Below, in pieces: positions 46,980 through 56,841 of a stretch of 64,000 nt of DNA. The notes under the pieces are model-generated. The model was not told where the DNA came from, made no database searches, and was given only the letters and a program-made list of their open reading frames with translations. The stretch lies in the NCBI GenBank assembly GCA_947504025.1, contig CANNFX010000001.1, forward strand, positions 434,001 through 498,000, in the 5' to 3' direction. Within the stretch, counting starts at the first letter, position 1; the number at the start of each line of letters is the position of its first letter. A program made the translations under genes and the position numbers. The stretch comes from an uncultured Sphingomonadaceae bacterium (GTDB lineage: Bacteria > Pseudomonadota > Alphaproteobacteria > Sphingomonadales > Sphingomonadaceae).

Positions 46980-47795
46980 TCAAGCCTCGCTATCAGCCTC
47001 GACGGCATCCGCTTCGGCTTCTTCTTTCAGCTTAAGCTTCTGCGCCTTTCGGTCGTTGAACCACATCAGGGCCAGTGAACCCTCGAACAGCACCATAATG
47101 GGCACCGCCAGCATGATCTGAGAGATGACGTCGGGCGGTGTGATAATCGCGGCGACCCCGACCACACCCACGATGATATAGCGGCGGGCAGCCGATAGTT
47201 GCTCTCGCGTGACAATGCCCGCCTTATTCAGCAGCAGAAGCAGTACCGGCAGCAGGAAGCTGACCCCGAACGCCAAAATGAAGTTCATCACTAGTGAGAG
47301 ATATTCGCCAATAGCAGGCAGCGCCTCTTGCTCGAGCCCGCCCCGATCACCTTCGAAGTTCAGAAAGAATCGGAATGCCGTCGGCATCACGATATAATAA
47401 GCCAGCGCTGCACCGGCAGTAAAAAGGATCGGTGTCGCAAACAAAAACGGCAGAAATGCCTTCTTTTCTTTCGCATAAAGTCCCGGCGCAACGAATGCCC
47501 AAAGCTGGTTAGCGATGATCGGGAAACTGATGAAAAAACCAGCGAACAATGCGACCTTCACTTCAACGAAGAACGCTTCATACAGCTTGGTATAAACGAG
47601 CTTACCTTCTCCCGGAGGGAAGGCTTCGGTCAGCGGCCGTACGAGAAATCCGAAAATCTCGTCAGCAAAATAAAAGCAACCGGCAAAAGCGATAACCAGC
47701 GCCAATACGGCGCGAACTAACCGCCCTCGAAGCTCAATCAAATGATCAAGCAACGGAGCTTGTGTATCGTCAATATCGGAAATTTCCAGAGCCAT
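46980..47795 (-). CDS. tatC: Sec-independent protein translocase subunit TatC
   Basis: Core receptor of the twin-arginine export system. The 271 residues contain about six membrane helices. APLLDHLIELRGRLVR is the N-terminal signature, and FEV-like PLYEAFFVEVKVALFAG and PPDVISQIMLAVP are conserved. It has a C-terminal hydrophilic tail rich in Glu and Ala. It lies 9 nt downstream of tatB. Confidence 0.97.
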   Translation of the reverse strand: MALEISDIDDTQAPLLDHLIELRGRLVRAVLALVIAFAGCFYFADEIFGFLVRPLTEAFPPGEGKLVYTKLYEAFFVEVKVALFAGFFISFPIIANQLWAFVAPGLYAKEKKAFLPFLFATPILFTAGAALAYYIVMPTAFRFFLNFEGDRGGLEQEALPAIGEYLSLVMNFILAFGVSFLLPVLLLLLNKAGIVTREQLSAARRYIIVGVVGVAAIITPPDVISQIMLAVPIMVLFEGSLALMWFNDRKAQKLKLKEEAEADAVEADSEA

Positions 47796-47804
47796 TTTAG
47801 ACTG

Positions 47805-48224
47805 CTAGCCCTTCTTCTGCGAAGTGCCGAAGGGCAAAGGTGGTTCTTCGGAATCAGTGGCTGGAGGTGCTGCAGAAGCCGGTCCAACAGTTGTTTCTGC
47901 AGCTTCTGCTGGCGATAAAGCAGCCTCAGCGCTCACGTCGCCAGCCGGTGCGGAATTTTCAGCATCCGGCAACGGTCCCATTTCTCCGGGCGGCGTGGCT
48001 TTCATGATCTCTTCGTTTTTATCTTTCCACTTCTTCTCCATCTCCTCCATTTCCGCCTCGCGGATCATGGTGTCGACGCCTGTGCGGAATTGAGCGGAAA
48101 TCCGGCGAACCTTACCCATCCATTTGCCCGCTGTACGCAGGGCAAGTGGCATGTCTTTCGGGCCGATCACAAGTATCGCCACGACCACAAGAAGCAGCAG
48201 CTCGGTAGCGCCGATGTCAAACAT
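47805..48224 (-). CDS. tatB: Sec-independent protein translocase subunit TatB
   Basis: Substrate-receptor partner of TatC. The 139 residues have one N-terminal membrane helix, MFDIGATELLLLVVV..IGPKDMP, then an amphipathic helix and a long low-complexity tail rich in Ala, Glu and Pro. The GPKDMP element is the TatB type. It lies between tatA and tatC. Confidence 0.94.
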   Translation of the reverse strand: MFDIGATELLLLVVVAILVIGPKDMPLALRTAGKWMGKVRRISAQFRTGVDTMIREAEMEEMEKKWKDKNEEIMKATPPGEMGPLPDAENSAPAGDVSAEAALSPAEAAETTVGPASAAPPATDSEEPPLPFGTSQKKG

Positions 48225-48247
48225 GGTGCGGCGCGTCCTCTACGAAA

Positions 48248-48481
48248 TCAGTTGGCGGAGTCGGAGCTCTTATCCTTCGCCGTTTCGCTAGATGTTTTGG
48301 CATCATGCGAAATGCGCGGCGCGGGCTCGGCGGGCTTATCGTCTACTTCTTCGGCCATTCCGGTCTTGAAGCTTTTGATACCTTTACCAAAATCGCCCAT
48401 CATCTCAGATATTCGGCCACGGCCGAACAGCACGAGAATGACAATTGCGATAAGCAGGAGCTGCGGCCAACCGATACCCAT
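48248..48481 (-). CDS. tatA: Sec-independent protein translocase subunit TatA
   Basis: Pore-forming subunit of 77 residues. One membrane helix (about 5-19) is followed by the hinge [20 protein letters not shown] and a charged tail. The gene order tatA-tatB-tatC and 23-nt and 9-nt spacings indicate one unit. Confidence 0.95.
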   Translation of the reverse strand: MGIGWPQLLLIAIVILVLFGRGRISEMMGDFGKGIKSFKTGMAEEVDDKPAEPAPRISHDAKTSSETAKDKSSDSAN

Positions 48482-48554
48482 GAGAAAACCTCTTTTTTCA
48501 AATCTTGGTCTAGATATAGGCTCTCAGAGGCCCGAACGCCAGCAATCGCACCAA

Positions 48555-49166
48555 TCAATCTGATTTTTCTTCCGCGCGAGCTTCTTCGGCAGCCTCGCCC
48601 TCGTCGCTACCGGACTGGGTCAGTTCATCATAAGCATCGTCGACCGGATCAAGCAGTCCCGCAGCGCGCAGCTCGTCGATGCCTGGTAGATCGCGCCGCG
48701 AAGTAAGTCCGAAATGGTCAAGAAATTCAGGTGTTGTTGCGTAAATCACTGGTCTGCCGGGGACATCGCGGCGGCCAGCAACACGCACCCAGCCAGCCTC
48801 AAGCAAGACATCAAGTGTCCCCTTTGCCGTTTGCACGCCGCGGATGGATTCGATTTCTGCTCGGCTAACAGGCTCGTGGTAAGCGATGATAGCCAGCACT
48901 TCGGTTCCAGCTCTCGAAAGGCGGCGAACCTGCTCCTTCTCTCTCCGAAGAAGATGCGCGAGATCTGGTGCAGTTTCGAAATGCCAGCGCTTACCGCGTT
49001 CCACCAAATTGACACCGCGCTTTGCGTAGCTTTCGGCCAACACCGATAAAGCGTCGCGAATTGCGCCATTCTCGGCATCGCCCAGATGTTTTGCCAGTTC
49101 GACAACCGTCATTGCTTCTTCCGAAGCAAACAGGGTGGCTTCGACCGCTCGTTCCAAATCCGTCAC
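48555..49166 (-). CDS. scpB: Segregation and condensation protein ScpB
   Basis: Winged-helix subunit of the SMC-ScpAB condensin. The 203 residues include LERAVEATLFASEEAM, LSVLAESYAKRGVNLVERG and LAIIAYHEPVSRAEIESIRG. The acidic C-terminus (about 185-203) looks disordered. It overlaps scpA by 4 nt. SMC is not in this window. Confidence 0.96.
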   Translation of the reverse strand: MTDLERAVEATLFASEEAMTVVELAKHLGDAENGAIRDALSVLAESYAKRGVNLVERGKRWHFETAPDLAHLLRREKEQVRRLSRAGTEVLAIIAYHEPVSRAEIESIRGVQTAKGTLDVLLEAGWVRVAGRRDVPGRPVIYATTPEFLDHFGLTSRRDLPGIDELRAAGLLDPVDDAYDELTQSGSDEGEAAEEARAEEKSD

Positions 49167-49969
49167 GCGGGAATTCTCCGCAGCCTGAGCGTACCGAACA
49201 CTTCGTCTTGTGCCAGTTCCGCCTTGCCCAGCCGCGCCAGCTCCAGAGCTGCGACAAAGCTGGACGCCAAGGCTGAACGGCGCAGACGCGGTTCGGCATG
49301 GGGCGGCAGAAATTCCTCGATAGTCATCCAGTCTAACGTTACGCCAAGCATCGACGAGACCCGGTCCAGAGCACTATCGAGCGTCATGACGGGGCGATCG
49401 CGGACCATATGAACAGCAGGTGCAGTGCGCGCCTTGACCTGACTGTATGCCTGCACAACATCGAACCAATCGCATTGCCACTGGTTTTTGCGGTCGATCC
49501 GGAGACCCTCGGGCGCGCCGCGCACAAACACATCACGGCCCAGGCGGTTGCGCCCCATCAGACGCGCCGCCGCTTCACGCATTGCGCCAAGCCTTGCAAG
49601 GCGTAGCTGCAGCCGCAAAGCGAGTTCTTCTGGCCCGGGCTCCTCCTGCTCGTCTTTCGGCAATAACAGCGATGATTTGAGATAAGCGAGCCAAGCCGCC
49701 ATCACGAGATAATCCGCAGCCAGCTCCAGCCGCATAGATTCAGCGCGTTCGATATAAATCAGATATTGATCGACCAGATCGAGGATCGAAATCGAGCGCA
49801 AGTCGACTTTTTGCCGCCGTGCAAGATCAAGCAGCAGATCGAGTGGCCCTTCCCACCCGTCCAGCTCCAAATAGAGGGCAGAATCGTCTGTTTCGGCAGC
49901 AGCAGGACCTTCCCAGCCATCACGCACGCCCTGATCGGGCGCCTGGAAAAGAACGCCCTCTTCAATCAT
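49163..49969 (-). CDS. scpA: Segregation and condensation protein ScpA
   Basis: Kleisin subunit that links the SMC heads. The 268 residues include LELDGWEGPLDLLLDLARRQKVDL, the standard kleisin start (residues about 31-54), and YLVMAAWLAYLKSSLLLP. About 30 residues precede it. It overlaps nagZ and scpB by 4 nt each. Confidence 0.96.
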   Translation of the reverse strand: MIEEGVLFQAPDQGVRDGWEGPAAAETDDSALYLELDGWEGPLDLLLDLARRQKVDLRSISILDLVDQYLIYIERAESMRLELAADYLVMAAWLAYLKSSLLLPKDEQEEPGPEELALRLQLRLARLGAMREAAARLMGRNRLGRDVFVRGAPEGLRIDRKNQWQCDWFDVVQAYSQVKARTAPAVHMVRDRPVMTLDSALDRVSSMLGVTLDWMTIEEFLPPHAEPRLRRSALASSFVAALELARLGKAELAQDEVFGTLRLRRIPA

Positions 49970-50985
49970 GCTTTGACGCCTGCAGCCGCGATCAGCGCTT
50001 CACGCTTGGCGATCAGTTCGCCAAAATCGATTTGCGGCGGCGCTGGATCGACCGATGCCATTGCCGCATCCAACCGTTCCTTCGCACGGGGAGACAGATC
50101 GGGGCAACGTTCCACAATACCGGTCATGTCATCCATCTTCGCCCAGCAATTGAGGATAATATCGCAGCCAGCTGCAATGGCACGCTCAGCACGTTCCGGC
50201 ACTGTGCCTGATAGCGCCTGCATATCGACATCGTCTGTTAGCAGCAGTCCGTCGAACCCGATCTGCTTCCGGATGATCTCTTCAATGATATACGGTGACT
50301 GAGTGGCTGGATTTTCAGCATCCCATGCAGCGAAGCGGATATGCGCGCTCATCCCAATAGGAGCATCGGACAACGCCTTAAACGGGGCAATATCAACTTC
50401 CAGCTCCTCCGCACTTGCCTCAACATGCGGCATTTCCTTGTGGCTATCGGCAGTGGCCCGGCCGTGGCCCGGCATATGTTTGAGGCAACCCACAACGCCA
50501 GCCCGCGCCAATCCGTCAAGCACGGCCCGCCCGATAGCTGCAACCTGCATCGGCTCGCTTCCCAAGGCGCGGTCGCCAATCGCATCATCTGTTTCAGGTC
50601 TGCGCACATCGAGCGGCGCGTGATAATCAACCGTAATGCCCACTTCGGCGAGCTCCATTCCCATCGCCTGTGCGCTGGCCCGTGCCGCTTCAATCGCGGA
50701 AGCGGGCGCGACCTGGTACAGATCATCAAAGACCTGCCCTGCCGGATAGGAAGACCACACCGGCGGACGCATCCGCGCAACCCGGCCGCCTTCCTGATCG
50801 ATAGAGATAAGCAGCCTGTCACGGCCATGGATATCACGCAGTGCATCGGTCAGCGCACGAAGCTGATCCTTGGTTTCGCAATTGCGCGCGAACAGGATGT
50901 AGCCCGCCGGATCGACCTCACGAAAGAAGTCACGCTCCTCAGCGGATAGTGCCGGACCGGCTATCCCGAAAATGGCTGGTATCAT
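49966..50985 (-). CDS. nagZ: Beta-N-acetylhexosaminidase NagZ (GH3)
   Basis: Cytoplasmic peptidoglycan-recycling enzyme that removes GlcNAc from anhydro-muropeptides. The 339 residues contain KHMPGHGRATADSHKEMP, with the Asp-His dyad specific to NagZ, and TDDVDMQAL with the nucleophilic aspartate. Its products can signal AmpC induction in other bacteria. The leader contains two hairpins, one of which includes the ribosome-binding site. Confidence 0.95.
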   Translation of the reverse strand: MIPAIFGIAGPALSAEERDFFREVDPAGYILFARNCETKDQLRALTDALRDIHGRDRLLISIDQEGGRVARMRPPVWSSYPAGQVFDDLYQVAPASAIEAARASAQAMGMELAEVGITVDYHAPLDVRRPETDDAIGDRALGSEPMQVAAIGRAVLDGLARAGVVGCLKHMPGHGRATADSHKEMPHVEASAEELEVDIAPFKALSDAPIGMSAHIRFAAWDAENPATQSPYIIEEIIRKQIGFDGLLLTDDVDMQALSGTVPERAERAIAAGCDIILNCWAKMDDMTGIVERCPDLSPRAKERLDAAMASVDPAPPQIDFGELIAKREALIAAAGVKA

Positions 50986-50987
50986 AC

Positions 50988-51040
50988 CCTGCGTAAATCG
51001 CAGGATTGCGGGGGCTTCGCAAGCCGCGAAGCCCCCGCAA
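50988..51040 (-). promoter_or_regulatory. Two tandem hairpins in the nagZ leader
   Basis: Read on the minus strand: first a perfect 15-nt stem (51040-51026 with 51020-51006, 5-nt loop), then after one base a 6-nt stem CCTGCG-ATTTA-CGCAGG (51004-50988). The AGGG ribosome-binding site of nagZ is partly inside the second stem, directly before its ATG at 50985. No T-tract follows either stem, so simple termination is less likely than a role in translation or mRNA stability. Confidence 0.65.
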
Positions 51041-51051
51041 ATGTGTAAAAA

Positions 51052-51861
51052 TCAGTTCTTTTTGACAGTGCATGGAAGACCGTCGGCCTTCATGCCCGCA
51101 CAAATCTTGTCCGCAGCTGCCTTGCTGCCAGCAGAAACCTGTACCCGGTAAACCTTACCGATATCGGCCTGGCCTTCGACAATCTTATACTTGGCACCCT
51201 TCAGCGCGTCAGTCCGTCCGCGAATGTCATTCCAACCGCGCTGCGCAGCTTCCTTGCTGGCAAGTGCTGCAACCTGAACCACATAGCCGCCACTGGTGGC
51301 AGCGGGTGCGGTGGCCGTAGAACCGGAACCGTTTGCGCCAGAGTTATTGCCGGCTGCAGTTGAATTGCCACCGCTGCTGGCATTGGCAGTTGTCGCTGCA
51401 TCAACGCTGGGCTTCGGTGCGTTCTTGTCTGCCAGCGTGCCTTCGCTGCCCTGACCTTCGCCTACCTTGAAGCTATTATCGCCAGTACCTTCGAACTGCT
51501 TGCCGCCGGGATTTTCGGGCCTTTCCTTATAGTCCCCTTCTGGCGCCTCGATCGTGCTGCCATCTGCGACCATGTCAGGATCGGAACCGCGGTTGCTGGC
51601 CCACCAAATACCCCAAATCAGCAAGGCAAGGGCAAGCAGGCCAAGCAGGAGGAAGCCGATCATACGGCCCAAGCCGACGCCTTCGTCCTCGTCATCATAG
51701 TCGGATGATTCCAGCCATGGCAGGCTCTCATCATCCTCATCGAGGTTTAATTCATCTGCATCGATACTCTCGTCGGTTTCAAACTCTTCGACGGTTTCAT
51801 CGCCGTCCAGATCAACCGGATTGCCGTTGTCATCGATATCGCGTGGATCGTTCGCCATCAT
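51052..51861 (-). CDS. SPOR-domain membrane protein
   Basis: The 269-residue bitopic protein has an acidic cytoplasmic N-terminus (about 1-65), one membrane helix (about 66-90), a low-complexity periplasmic linker rich in Gly, Ser and Asn, and a C-terminal SPOR domain (about 190-269, GGYVVQVAALASKEAAQRGW to VYRVQVSAGS). SPOR domains bind denuded glycan at septa, so it is likely to act in division or cell separation. Three starts (GTG 51864, ATG 51861, ATG 51858) are close; GAGGAA best fits 51861. Confidence 0.9.
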   Translation of the reverse strand: MMANDPRDIDDNGNPVDLDGDETVEEFETDESIDADELNLDEDDESLPWLESSDYDDEDEGVGLGRMIGFLLLGLLALALLIWGIWWASNRGSDPDMVADGSTIEAPEGDYKERPENPGGKQFEGTGDNSFKVGEGQGSEGTLADKNAPKPSVDAATTANASSGGNSTAAGNNSGANGSGSTATAPAATSGGYVVQVAALASKEAAQRGWNDIRGRTDALKGAKYKIVEGQADIGKVYRVQVSAGSKAAADKICAGMKADGLPCTVKKN

Positions 51862-51863
51862 CA

Positions 51864-53612
51864 CTACAGTTCCTCAACCGCCTTTACGCCCAATAGAGCG
51901 AGACCATTTCTAATGACCTGCCCGATTTGGGTCGCCAAGAAAAGCCTGCCGCCCGTAAGTGCGTCATTCTGTGACACAATGAAGCGCTTTTGCGGATCGT
52001 CATTTCCGGCATTCCAGTATGAATGAAACGCTCCAGCAAGGTCATAGAGGAAAAATGCGATACGGTGTGGTTCCCGTGCTTGCGCAGCAGCTTCTACGAT
52101 GCGTGGGAACTGCGCCGCCTGTTGCACCATCGCCAGTTCAGCGCTGCCAAGCAGGTCTATACCGGCTATATCCGGTTTTAACCCCTCTTCAGCCGCTTTA
52201 CGCAAAGTCGAAAACACGCGGGCATGGGCATATTGAACATAGAAAACGGGGTTATCTTTCGATGCTTCCACGACCTTGGCGAAGTCGAATTCCATCTGTG
52301 CCTCGGGCTTGCGGGTCAACATGGTGAAGCGGACGACATCTTTGCCAACCTCTTCGACCATTTCAGCCAAGGTAATGAAATTGCCTGACCTTTTTGACAT
52401 TTTCAGCGGTTCGCCATCGCGCATCAGCTGGACCATTTGGACCAATTTCACGTCAAAGGGGATGGTTTTATCCTCACCCTCGGCCAGCGCCGCCACAGCA
52501 GCCTTGATCCGCTTTACAGTACCGGCATGATCCGCACCCCAAATGTCGATCAGCGCATCAGCCTTCTCGGCCTTTTGCATATGATAGGCGAGATCAGCCC
52601 CGAAATAGGTCCATTTTCCGTCACTCTTCTTGATCGGACGATCTTGGTCATCACCGAATTTGGTCGAGCGGAACAATGGCAGTTCTACCGCTTCCCAATC
52701 TTCGGGAGGAGCTTTCCCTTTGGGCGCCTCCAGTACGCCATCATAGACGAGGTCATGCTTACGCAGCCACACTTCGGCGGCCTCAGGTTTACCGGCGGCT
52801 TGCAACGCAGCTTCGGAGGAGAACAGATCGTGATGGATACCGAGTAACGCCAGATCAGCTTTGATCAGTCCCATCATCGCATCGACCGAATGAGCGCGGA
52901 AGACTGGTAGCCATTCGGCTTCCGGCTCGTCGGTGAACCGGTCACCCAGCTCCGTCGCTAAGGCTTCGCCAACGGGGATCAAATAGTCACCTGGATAAAG
53001 ACCTTCAGGGATTGCCCCTGTGTCACGGCCCAGAGCCTGAAGATATCTAAGGTGTACAGAACGGGCCAGAACATCGACCTGGCCGCCTGCGTCATTGACA
53101 TAATATTCGCGGACAACGTCATGGCCGGCAAATTCAAGCAGGCTGGCGAGCGCATCACCCACAACTGCGCCGCGGCAATGGCCCATGTGCATCGGCCCGG
53201 TTGGATTGGCCGAAACGTATTCGACATTCACCACCGCACCGCCGCCCATTGCCGAGCGTCCATAGGCATCGCCCTGCTCCGCAATTACACGGATTTCGTC
53301 ACGCCACGCAGCGTCAGCAATCCGCAGGTTGATAAAACCCGGTCCAGCAATTTCAGTGCTTTCGATGGTCGGGACTTTTCCCAGTTCCGACACCAACGCT
53401 TGCGCCAATTCACGTGGATTGGTTTTGGCTTGCTTTGCCAGCACCATTGCAGCGTTTGTCGACAAATCGCCATGCGAGGGATCTCGCGGCGGCTCTACCG
53501 TCACGTTTTTACGCGACGAATCGATAGGCAGTGTCCCCGCGGTTTCAAGCCGGTCGAGCGCGTCATTGACATGGGCCGCAAAAGCGGCGTGGATCGGTAG
53601 AATTTCAGACAT
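51864..53612 (-). CDS. argS: Arginyl-tRNA synthetase
   Basis: Class I synthetase of 582 residues. NVEYVSANPTGPMHMGHCRGAVVGD has the HIGH-like motif, MSKRSGN is the KMSKS-like motif, and the C-terminal DALR anticodon-binding domain ends ALLGVKAVEEL. The N-terminal ArgS additional domain is present. It leads the argS-SPOR-nagZ-scpAB-tat array. Confidence 0.97.
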   Translation of the reverse strand: MSEILPIHAAFAAHVNDALDRLETAGTLPIDSSRKNVTVEPPRDPSHGDLSTNAAMVLAKQAKTNPRELAQALVSELGKVPTIESTEIAGPGFINLRIADAAWRDEIRVIAEQGDAYGRSAMGGGAVVNVEYVSANPTGPMHMGHCRGAVVGDALASLLEFAGHDVVREYYVNDAGGQVDVLARSVHLRYLQALGRDTGAIPEGLYPGDYLIPVGEALATELGDRFTDEPEAEWLPVFRAHSVDAMMGLIKADLALLGIHHDLFSSEAALQAAGKPEAAEVWLRKHDLVYDGVLEAPKGKAPPEDWEAVELPLFRSTKFGDDQDRPIKKSDGKWTYFGADLAYHMQKAEKADALIDIWGADHAGTVKRIKAAVAALAEGEDKTIPFDVKLVQMVQLMRDGEPLKMSKRSGNFITLAEMVEEVGKDVVRFTMLTRKPEAQMEFDFAKVVEASKDNPVFYVQYAHARVFSTLRKAAEEGLKPDIAGIDLLGSAELAMVQQAAQFPRIVEAAAQAREPHRIAFFLYDLAGAFHSYWNAGNDDPQKRFIVSQNDALTGGRLFLATQIGQVIRNGLALLGVKAVEEL

Positions 53613-53677
53613 GGCGCGCGCCTAGCGGTTTTCCGTCACGTCGCAAAGTGTCTTGGGCAATGCGCCCAGTACTGGAT

Positions 53678-54325
53678 TTAGCGGGTAACGTTATAGGCGA
53701 ACTGTTCTTGATTGAGCTGAAAGCCCACCAACAGTTCAAAGGTTGCGCGTGCCAATGCAGCCCGAACTTCAGGCTTGGCCAACGGGTCCAGCGCAGCATC
53801 TGCATCACCAGCCTTGCGCTTGCGCGTAATTTCTCTGCGGATATCATCCGGCAAAGTCGCAGCCGCACGGTCAACAAAGGCACCAGCTTTACCGCTGCTC
53901 TGAGCGCGTTCCTGGCCATCAGCAAAATCGATCACAATTGTGCCGACGCGCTTGCTAACAACAGCTGAATTACCTCGCAGCACAGTCGAGAAATAAGGAA
54001 GTTCAACCCGGCGAGCGCCGCGTGTGTCAGTACGGCGAGCAAGCACATCGAATTCGGCGCCGGTGTAAACCTTCGCACCCGTGTCATCGCAGGTACTGCG
54101 AACGTTGGTAATGGTAGCCGTCACGTCCAAAGCATCGGATGTTGCAGCGCCGCCGCGGAACGTCGTAATATCGCCTGTATAGTCAGGCACGCCGACTGGC
54201 GGGCAGACCGAACGGATCGCAGTAATGCCCACGCCTTCGTTCACCACCAGATCGCCGCTCTTCGAGCAAGCAGCCAACAAGGTGACCATGGCCACGGTGG
54301 AAAGGATACGGAGGGGAGCATTCAT
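53678..54325 (-). CDS. Lipoprotein of unknown function
   Basis: The 215 residues begin with the signal peptide MNAPLRILSTVAMVTLLAAC, so Cys20 is the likely lipidation site. The rest is a beta-rich domain that I do not recognise (ITNVRSTCDDTGAKVYTGAEFDVLARR), then a charged region (RREITRKRKAGDADAALDPL) and an Ala/Arg-rich helix. Two further cysteines could pair. The ATG at 54325 is preferred over 54346. It is divergent from ispH. Confidence 0.78.
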   Translation of the reverse strand: MNAPLRILSTVAMVTLLAACSKSGDLVVNEGVGITAIRSVCPPVGVPDYTGDITTFRGGAATSDALDVTATITNVRSTCDDTGAKVYTGAEFDVLARRTDTRGARRVELPYFSTVLRGNSAVVSKRVGTIVIDFADGQERAQSSGKAGAFVDRAAATLPDDIRREITRKRKAGDADAALDPLAKPEVRAALARATFELLVGFQLNQEQFAYNVTR

Positions 54326-54410
54326 TGGGTCAATCCTCGGCTTCAAACAACGTATTCAATCGGCTTCGCGCCTCTAGCTTGGCGCGATGCAAAGCGCTAG
54401 GGGCTGCGAT

Positions 54411-55385
54411 ATGAACGCTCCATTGCACGATAGCGCGACCAGCGCGACCCGCCCCGCAATTACTCTGTTGATTGCGGCACCCCGTGGATTCTGTGCAGGC
54501 GTCGACCGGGCCATCGAAATCGTTGAGCGTTCGCTCGAACGCTACGGTGCACCGGTCTATGTCCGTCACGAAATCGTGCACAATAAATTTGTAGTCGACG
54601 GATTGAAGGCCAAGGGCGCGATCTTTGTCGAGGAACTTGACCAGGTTCCGGACGGTGCGCCGGTGATATTCAGTGCGCACGGCGTCCCCAAGGCGGTCCC
54701 CGCAGAAGCTAACCGCCGCGGGCTAGACTATCTCGACGCCACCTGCCCGCTTGTCAGCAAGGTTCACCGTCAAGCAGAACGTCAGATCAAGGAGAAGCGG
54801 CACATCATCTTTGTTGGCCACAAGGGGCACCCCGAAGTCATCGGCACCCTTGGGCAGGTTCCAGAAGGTCAAATGACCTTGGTCGAAACTGAAGAAGACG
54901 TTGCCGCGCTGGCTTTCACATCAGACGACGAATTGGCATACCTCACCCAAACCACCCTATCGGTTGATGATACAGGCAAGATCGTTCAGGCGTTGAAGGT
55001 TCGCTATCCGCAGATAGTCGGCCCGAAGGCTGAAGACATCTGCTACGCCACATCCAACCGGCAAGCAGCGGTCAAGGAAATCGCACCAAGATGCGACCTA
55101 GTCATAGTGATCGGCGCAACCAATTCCTCTAACTCCGTGCGGCTGGTAGAAGTCGCCGAACGCTGCGGAACAGCGGCAAAGCTGGTTCAACGCGGCAGCG
55201 ACGTCGACCCCGTATGGCTCGAGGGCGTTGAGACCGTTGGCTTGACCGCGGGCGCATCTGCTCCTGAAAAGCTCGTTCGAGAAGTAGTTGACCAGATTGC
55301 CGGATTTCGCACCGTCAACGAACGGACGTTGGTGACAGCGGAAGAAAAAATGACCTTCAAGCTGCCGCGCCAACTGGTCGACTGA
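54411..55385 (+). CDS. ispH: 4-hydroxy-3-methylbut-2-enyl diphosphate reductase
   Basis: Last enzyme of the MEP isoprenoid pathway. The 324 residues have the three cluster cysteines in PRGFCAGV (Cys28), DATCPLV and EDICYAT, with EIVHN, AHGV and GHKGHPE motifs. I chose the ATG at 54411 for its AGGGG at a good distance; one 24 nt upstream exists. It heads the ispH-thrB-rnhA group. Confidence 0.97.
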   Translation: MNAPLHDSATSATRPAITLLIAAPRGFCAGVDRAIEIVERSLERYGAPVYVRHEIVHNKFVVDGLKAKGAIFVEELDQVPDGAPVIFSAHGVPKAVPAEANRRGLDYLDATCPLVSKVHRQAERQIKEKRHIIFVGHKGHPEVIGTLGQVPEGQMTLVETEEDVAALAFTSDDELAYLTQTTLSVDDTGKIVQALKVRYPQIVGPKAEDICYATSNRQAAVKEIAPRCDLVIVIGATNSSNSVRLVEVAERCGTAAKLVQRGSDVDPVWLEGVETVGLTAGASAPEKLVREVVDQIAGFRTVNERTLVTAEEKMTFKLPRQLVD

Positions 55386-55395
55386 GGAGCACGCG

Positions 55396-56352
55396 GTGGC
55401 GGTCTACACCCAGCTTGGTACCAAAAAACTTGCTGCGCTGATCTCGCAGTATGATGTGGGCACTTTGCAATCTGCAAAGGGTATCGCCGAAGGTGTATCG
55501 AACAGCAATTGGCTGATCGAAACATCAAAAGCGCAGTATATTTTGACGATGTATGAACGGCGGATCGAGACTAGTGATCTCCCCTTCTTCCTTGGCTTGT
55601 TGGACCATTTGGCCGAAGCTCATTGCCCAGTTCCGCGCACTATCCACGACCGCGAAGGCGCCGCCTTCCGGATGATCGGCGACAAAGCTGTTGCCCTGAT
55701 AGAATTTCTGCCCGGCATTTCACCTGACCAGGCAAGCCCCAAGCAAGCCTATTCCGTTGGAGCGGCATTGGCCGAAATGCACTTGGCAGCAACGGGTTTT
55801 CCTCTTCAGCGCGCCAATGCACTCGGTCCCAAATCTTGGGTTGAAACATTGGAGAGATGCGGCACAGATGCCCTTTCCGGCATTGATCCCGTACTTCCAG
55901 ATACAATCCATATCGCACGTGAAATCGCCGCTAAATGGCCATCTGATCTGCCGCAGACGACGATCCATTCTGATTTGTTCCCAGACAATGTTCTGATGCT
56001 GAACGAGCAGGTGACAGGTATGATCGATTTCTATTTCGCCTGCACCGGCGCTGCGGCATATGATCTTGCAGTCACTCACGCGGCGTGGTGTTTTACAGGG
56101 GACGGATCAGAACTGCGGACCGAAATTTCGAGCGCGCTGATCGACGGCTACGAATCGCGTAGAACGCTAGAACCTGAGGAAAAAGCCGCCCTTCCGCTTC
56201 TCGCTCAGGGGGCCTGCTTACGCTTTATCTCTTCACGAGCAGTCGATTGGCTGGAAATGCGGGATGATGCGTTGGTTTGTCGCAAAAATCCTATAGAGTT
56301 CGTAAGGCGGTTGTTAGAATATTCAGAGATGGGCAGTAGAGCTTTCAAATAG
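55396..56352 (+). CDS. thrB: Homoserine kinase (ThrB2/APH type)
   Basis: Kinase of the aminoglycoside phosphotransferase fold that phosphorylates homoserine for threonine synthesis. The 318 residues start at a GTG and include [11 protein letters not shown], the catalytic [10 protein letters not shown] and the metal aspartate in GMIDFYFA. The fold differs from the E. coli GHMP-type ThrB but is usual in alphaproteobacteria. It starts 10 nt after ispH and ends 2 nt before rnhA. Confidence 0.95.
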   Translation: MAVYTQLGTKKLAALISQYDVGTLQSAKGIAEGVSNSNWLIETSKAQYILTMYERRIETSDLPFFLGLLDHLAEAHCPVPRTIHDREGAAFRMIGDKAVALIEFLPGISPDQASPKQAYSVGAALAEMHLAATGFPLQRANALGPKSWVETLERCGTDALSGIDPVLPDTIHIAREIAAKWPSDLPQTTIHSDLFPDNVLMLNEQVTGMIDFYFACTGAAAYDLAVTHAAWCFTGDGSELRTEISSALIDGYESRRTLEPEEKAALPLLAQGACLRFISSRAVDWLEMRDDALVCRKNPIEFVRRLLEYSEMGSRAFK

Positions 56353-56354
56353 AT

Positions 56355-56807
56355 ATGAAACACGTAGAAATTTTTACTGATGGTGCCTGCAAGGGCAATC
56401 CCGGCCCCGGCGGCTGGGGCGCATTGCTGCGCATGGGCAAACATGAAAAAGAATTGTCTGGCGGTGACGCAGACACGACCAACAACCGCATGGAAATGCT
56501 GGCCGTGGTCCGAGCATTAGAAGCGTTGATCGAACCTTGCATCGTCGACGTCTATTCTGACAGCAAATATGTGCTCGACGGAATGACCCGCTGGGTCGAA
56601 GGTTGGCAAGCCCGTGGCTGGAAAACCGCCGCGAAGAAACCAGTTCGCAATACAGATCTATGGCATGAATTGATCACTGCAGCCGGTCGCCACGAAATGC
56701 ACTGGCACTGGGTCAAAGGGCACAATGGCCATCCGGAAAATGAACGGGTCGACCAGCTTGCCAGCGATGCTGCCGAAGCAGCTGCCCGCGTGATCGAAGA
56801 CGAATAA
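56355..56807 (+). CDS. rnhA: Ribonuclease HI
   Basis: The enzyme cuts RNA in RNA-DNA hybrids. The 150 residues carry the catalytic acids Asp9 ([16 protein letters not shown]), Glu47 (NRMEML), Asp69 (YSDSKYV) and the C-terminal aspartate in NERVDQLA. The basic handle region ([12 protein letters not shown]) is present. Standard length. Confidence 0.97.
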   Translation: MKHVEIFTDGACKGNPGPGGWGALLRMGKHEKELSGGDADTTNNRMEMLAVVRALEALIEPCIVDVYSDSKYVLDGMTRWVEGWQARGWKTAAKKPVRNTDLWHELITAAGRHEMHWHWVKGHNGHPENERVDQLASDAAEAAARVIEDE

Positions 56808-56841
56808 TAACGCTCCGATCACGCGACCAACTGTTTGAAAG

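Noticed and set aside
50341-50949. Plus-strand ORF of 202 codons opposite nagZ
   Set aside because: It is antisense to nagZ, whose catalytic motif is unambiguous.
53052-53600. Plus-strand ORF of 182 codons opposite argS
   Set aside because: Antisense to a clear arginyl-tRNA synthetase with no independent support.
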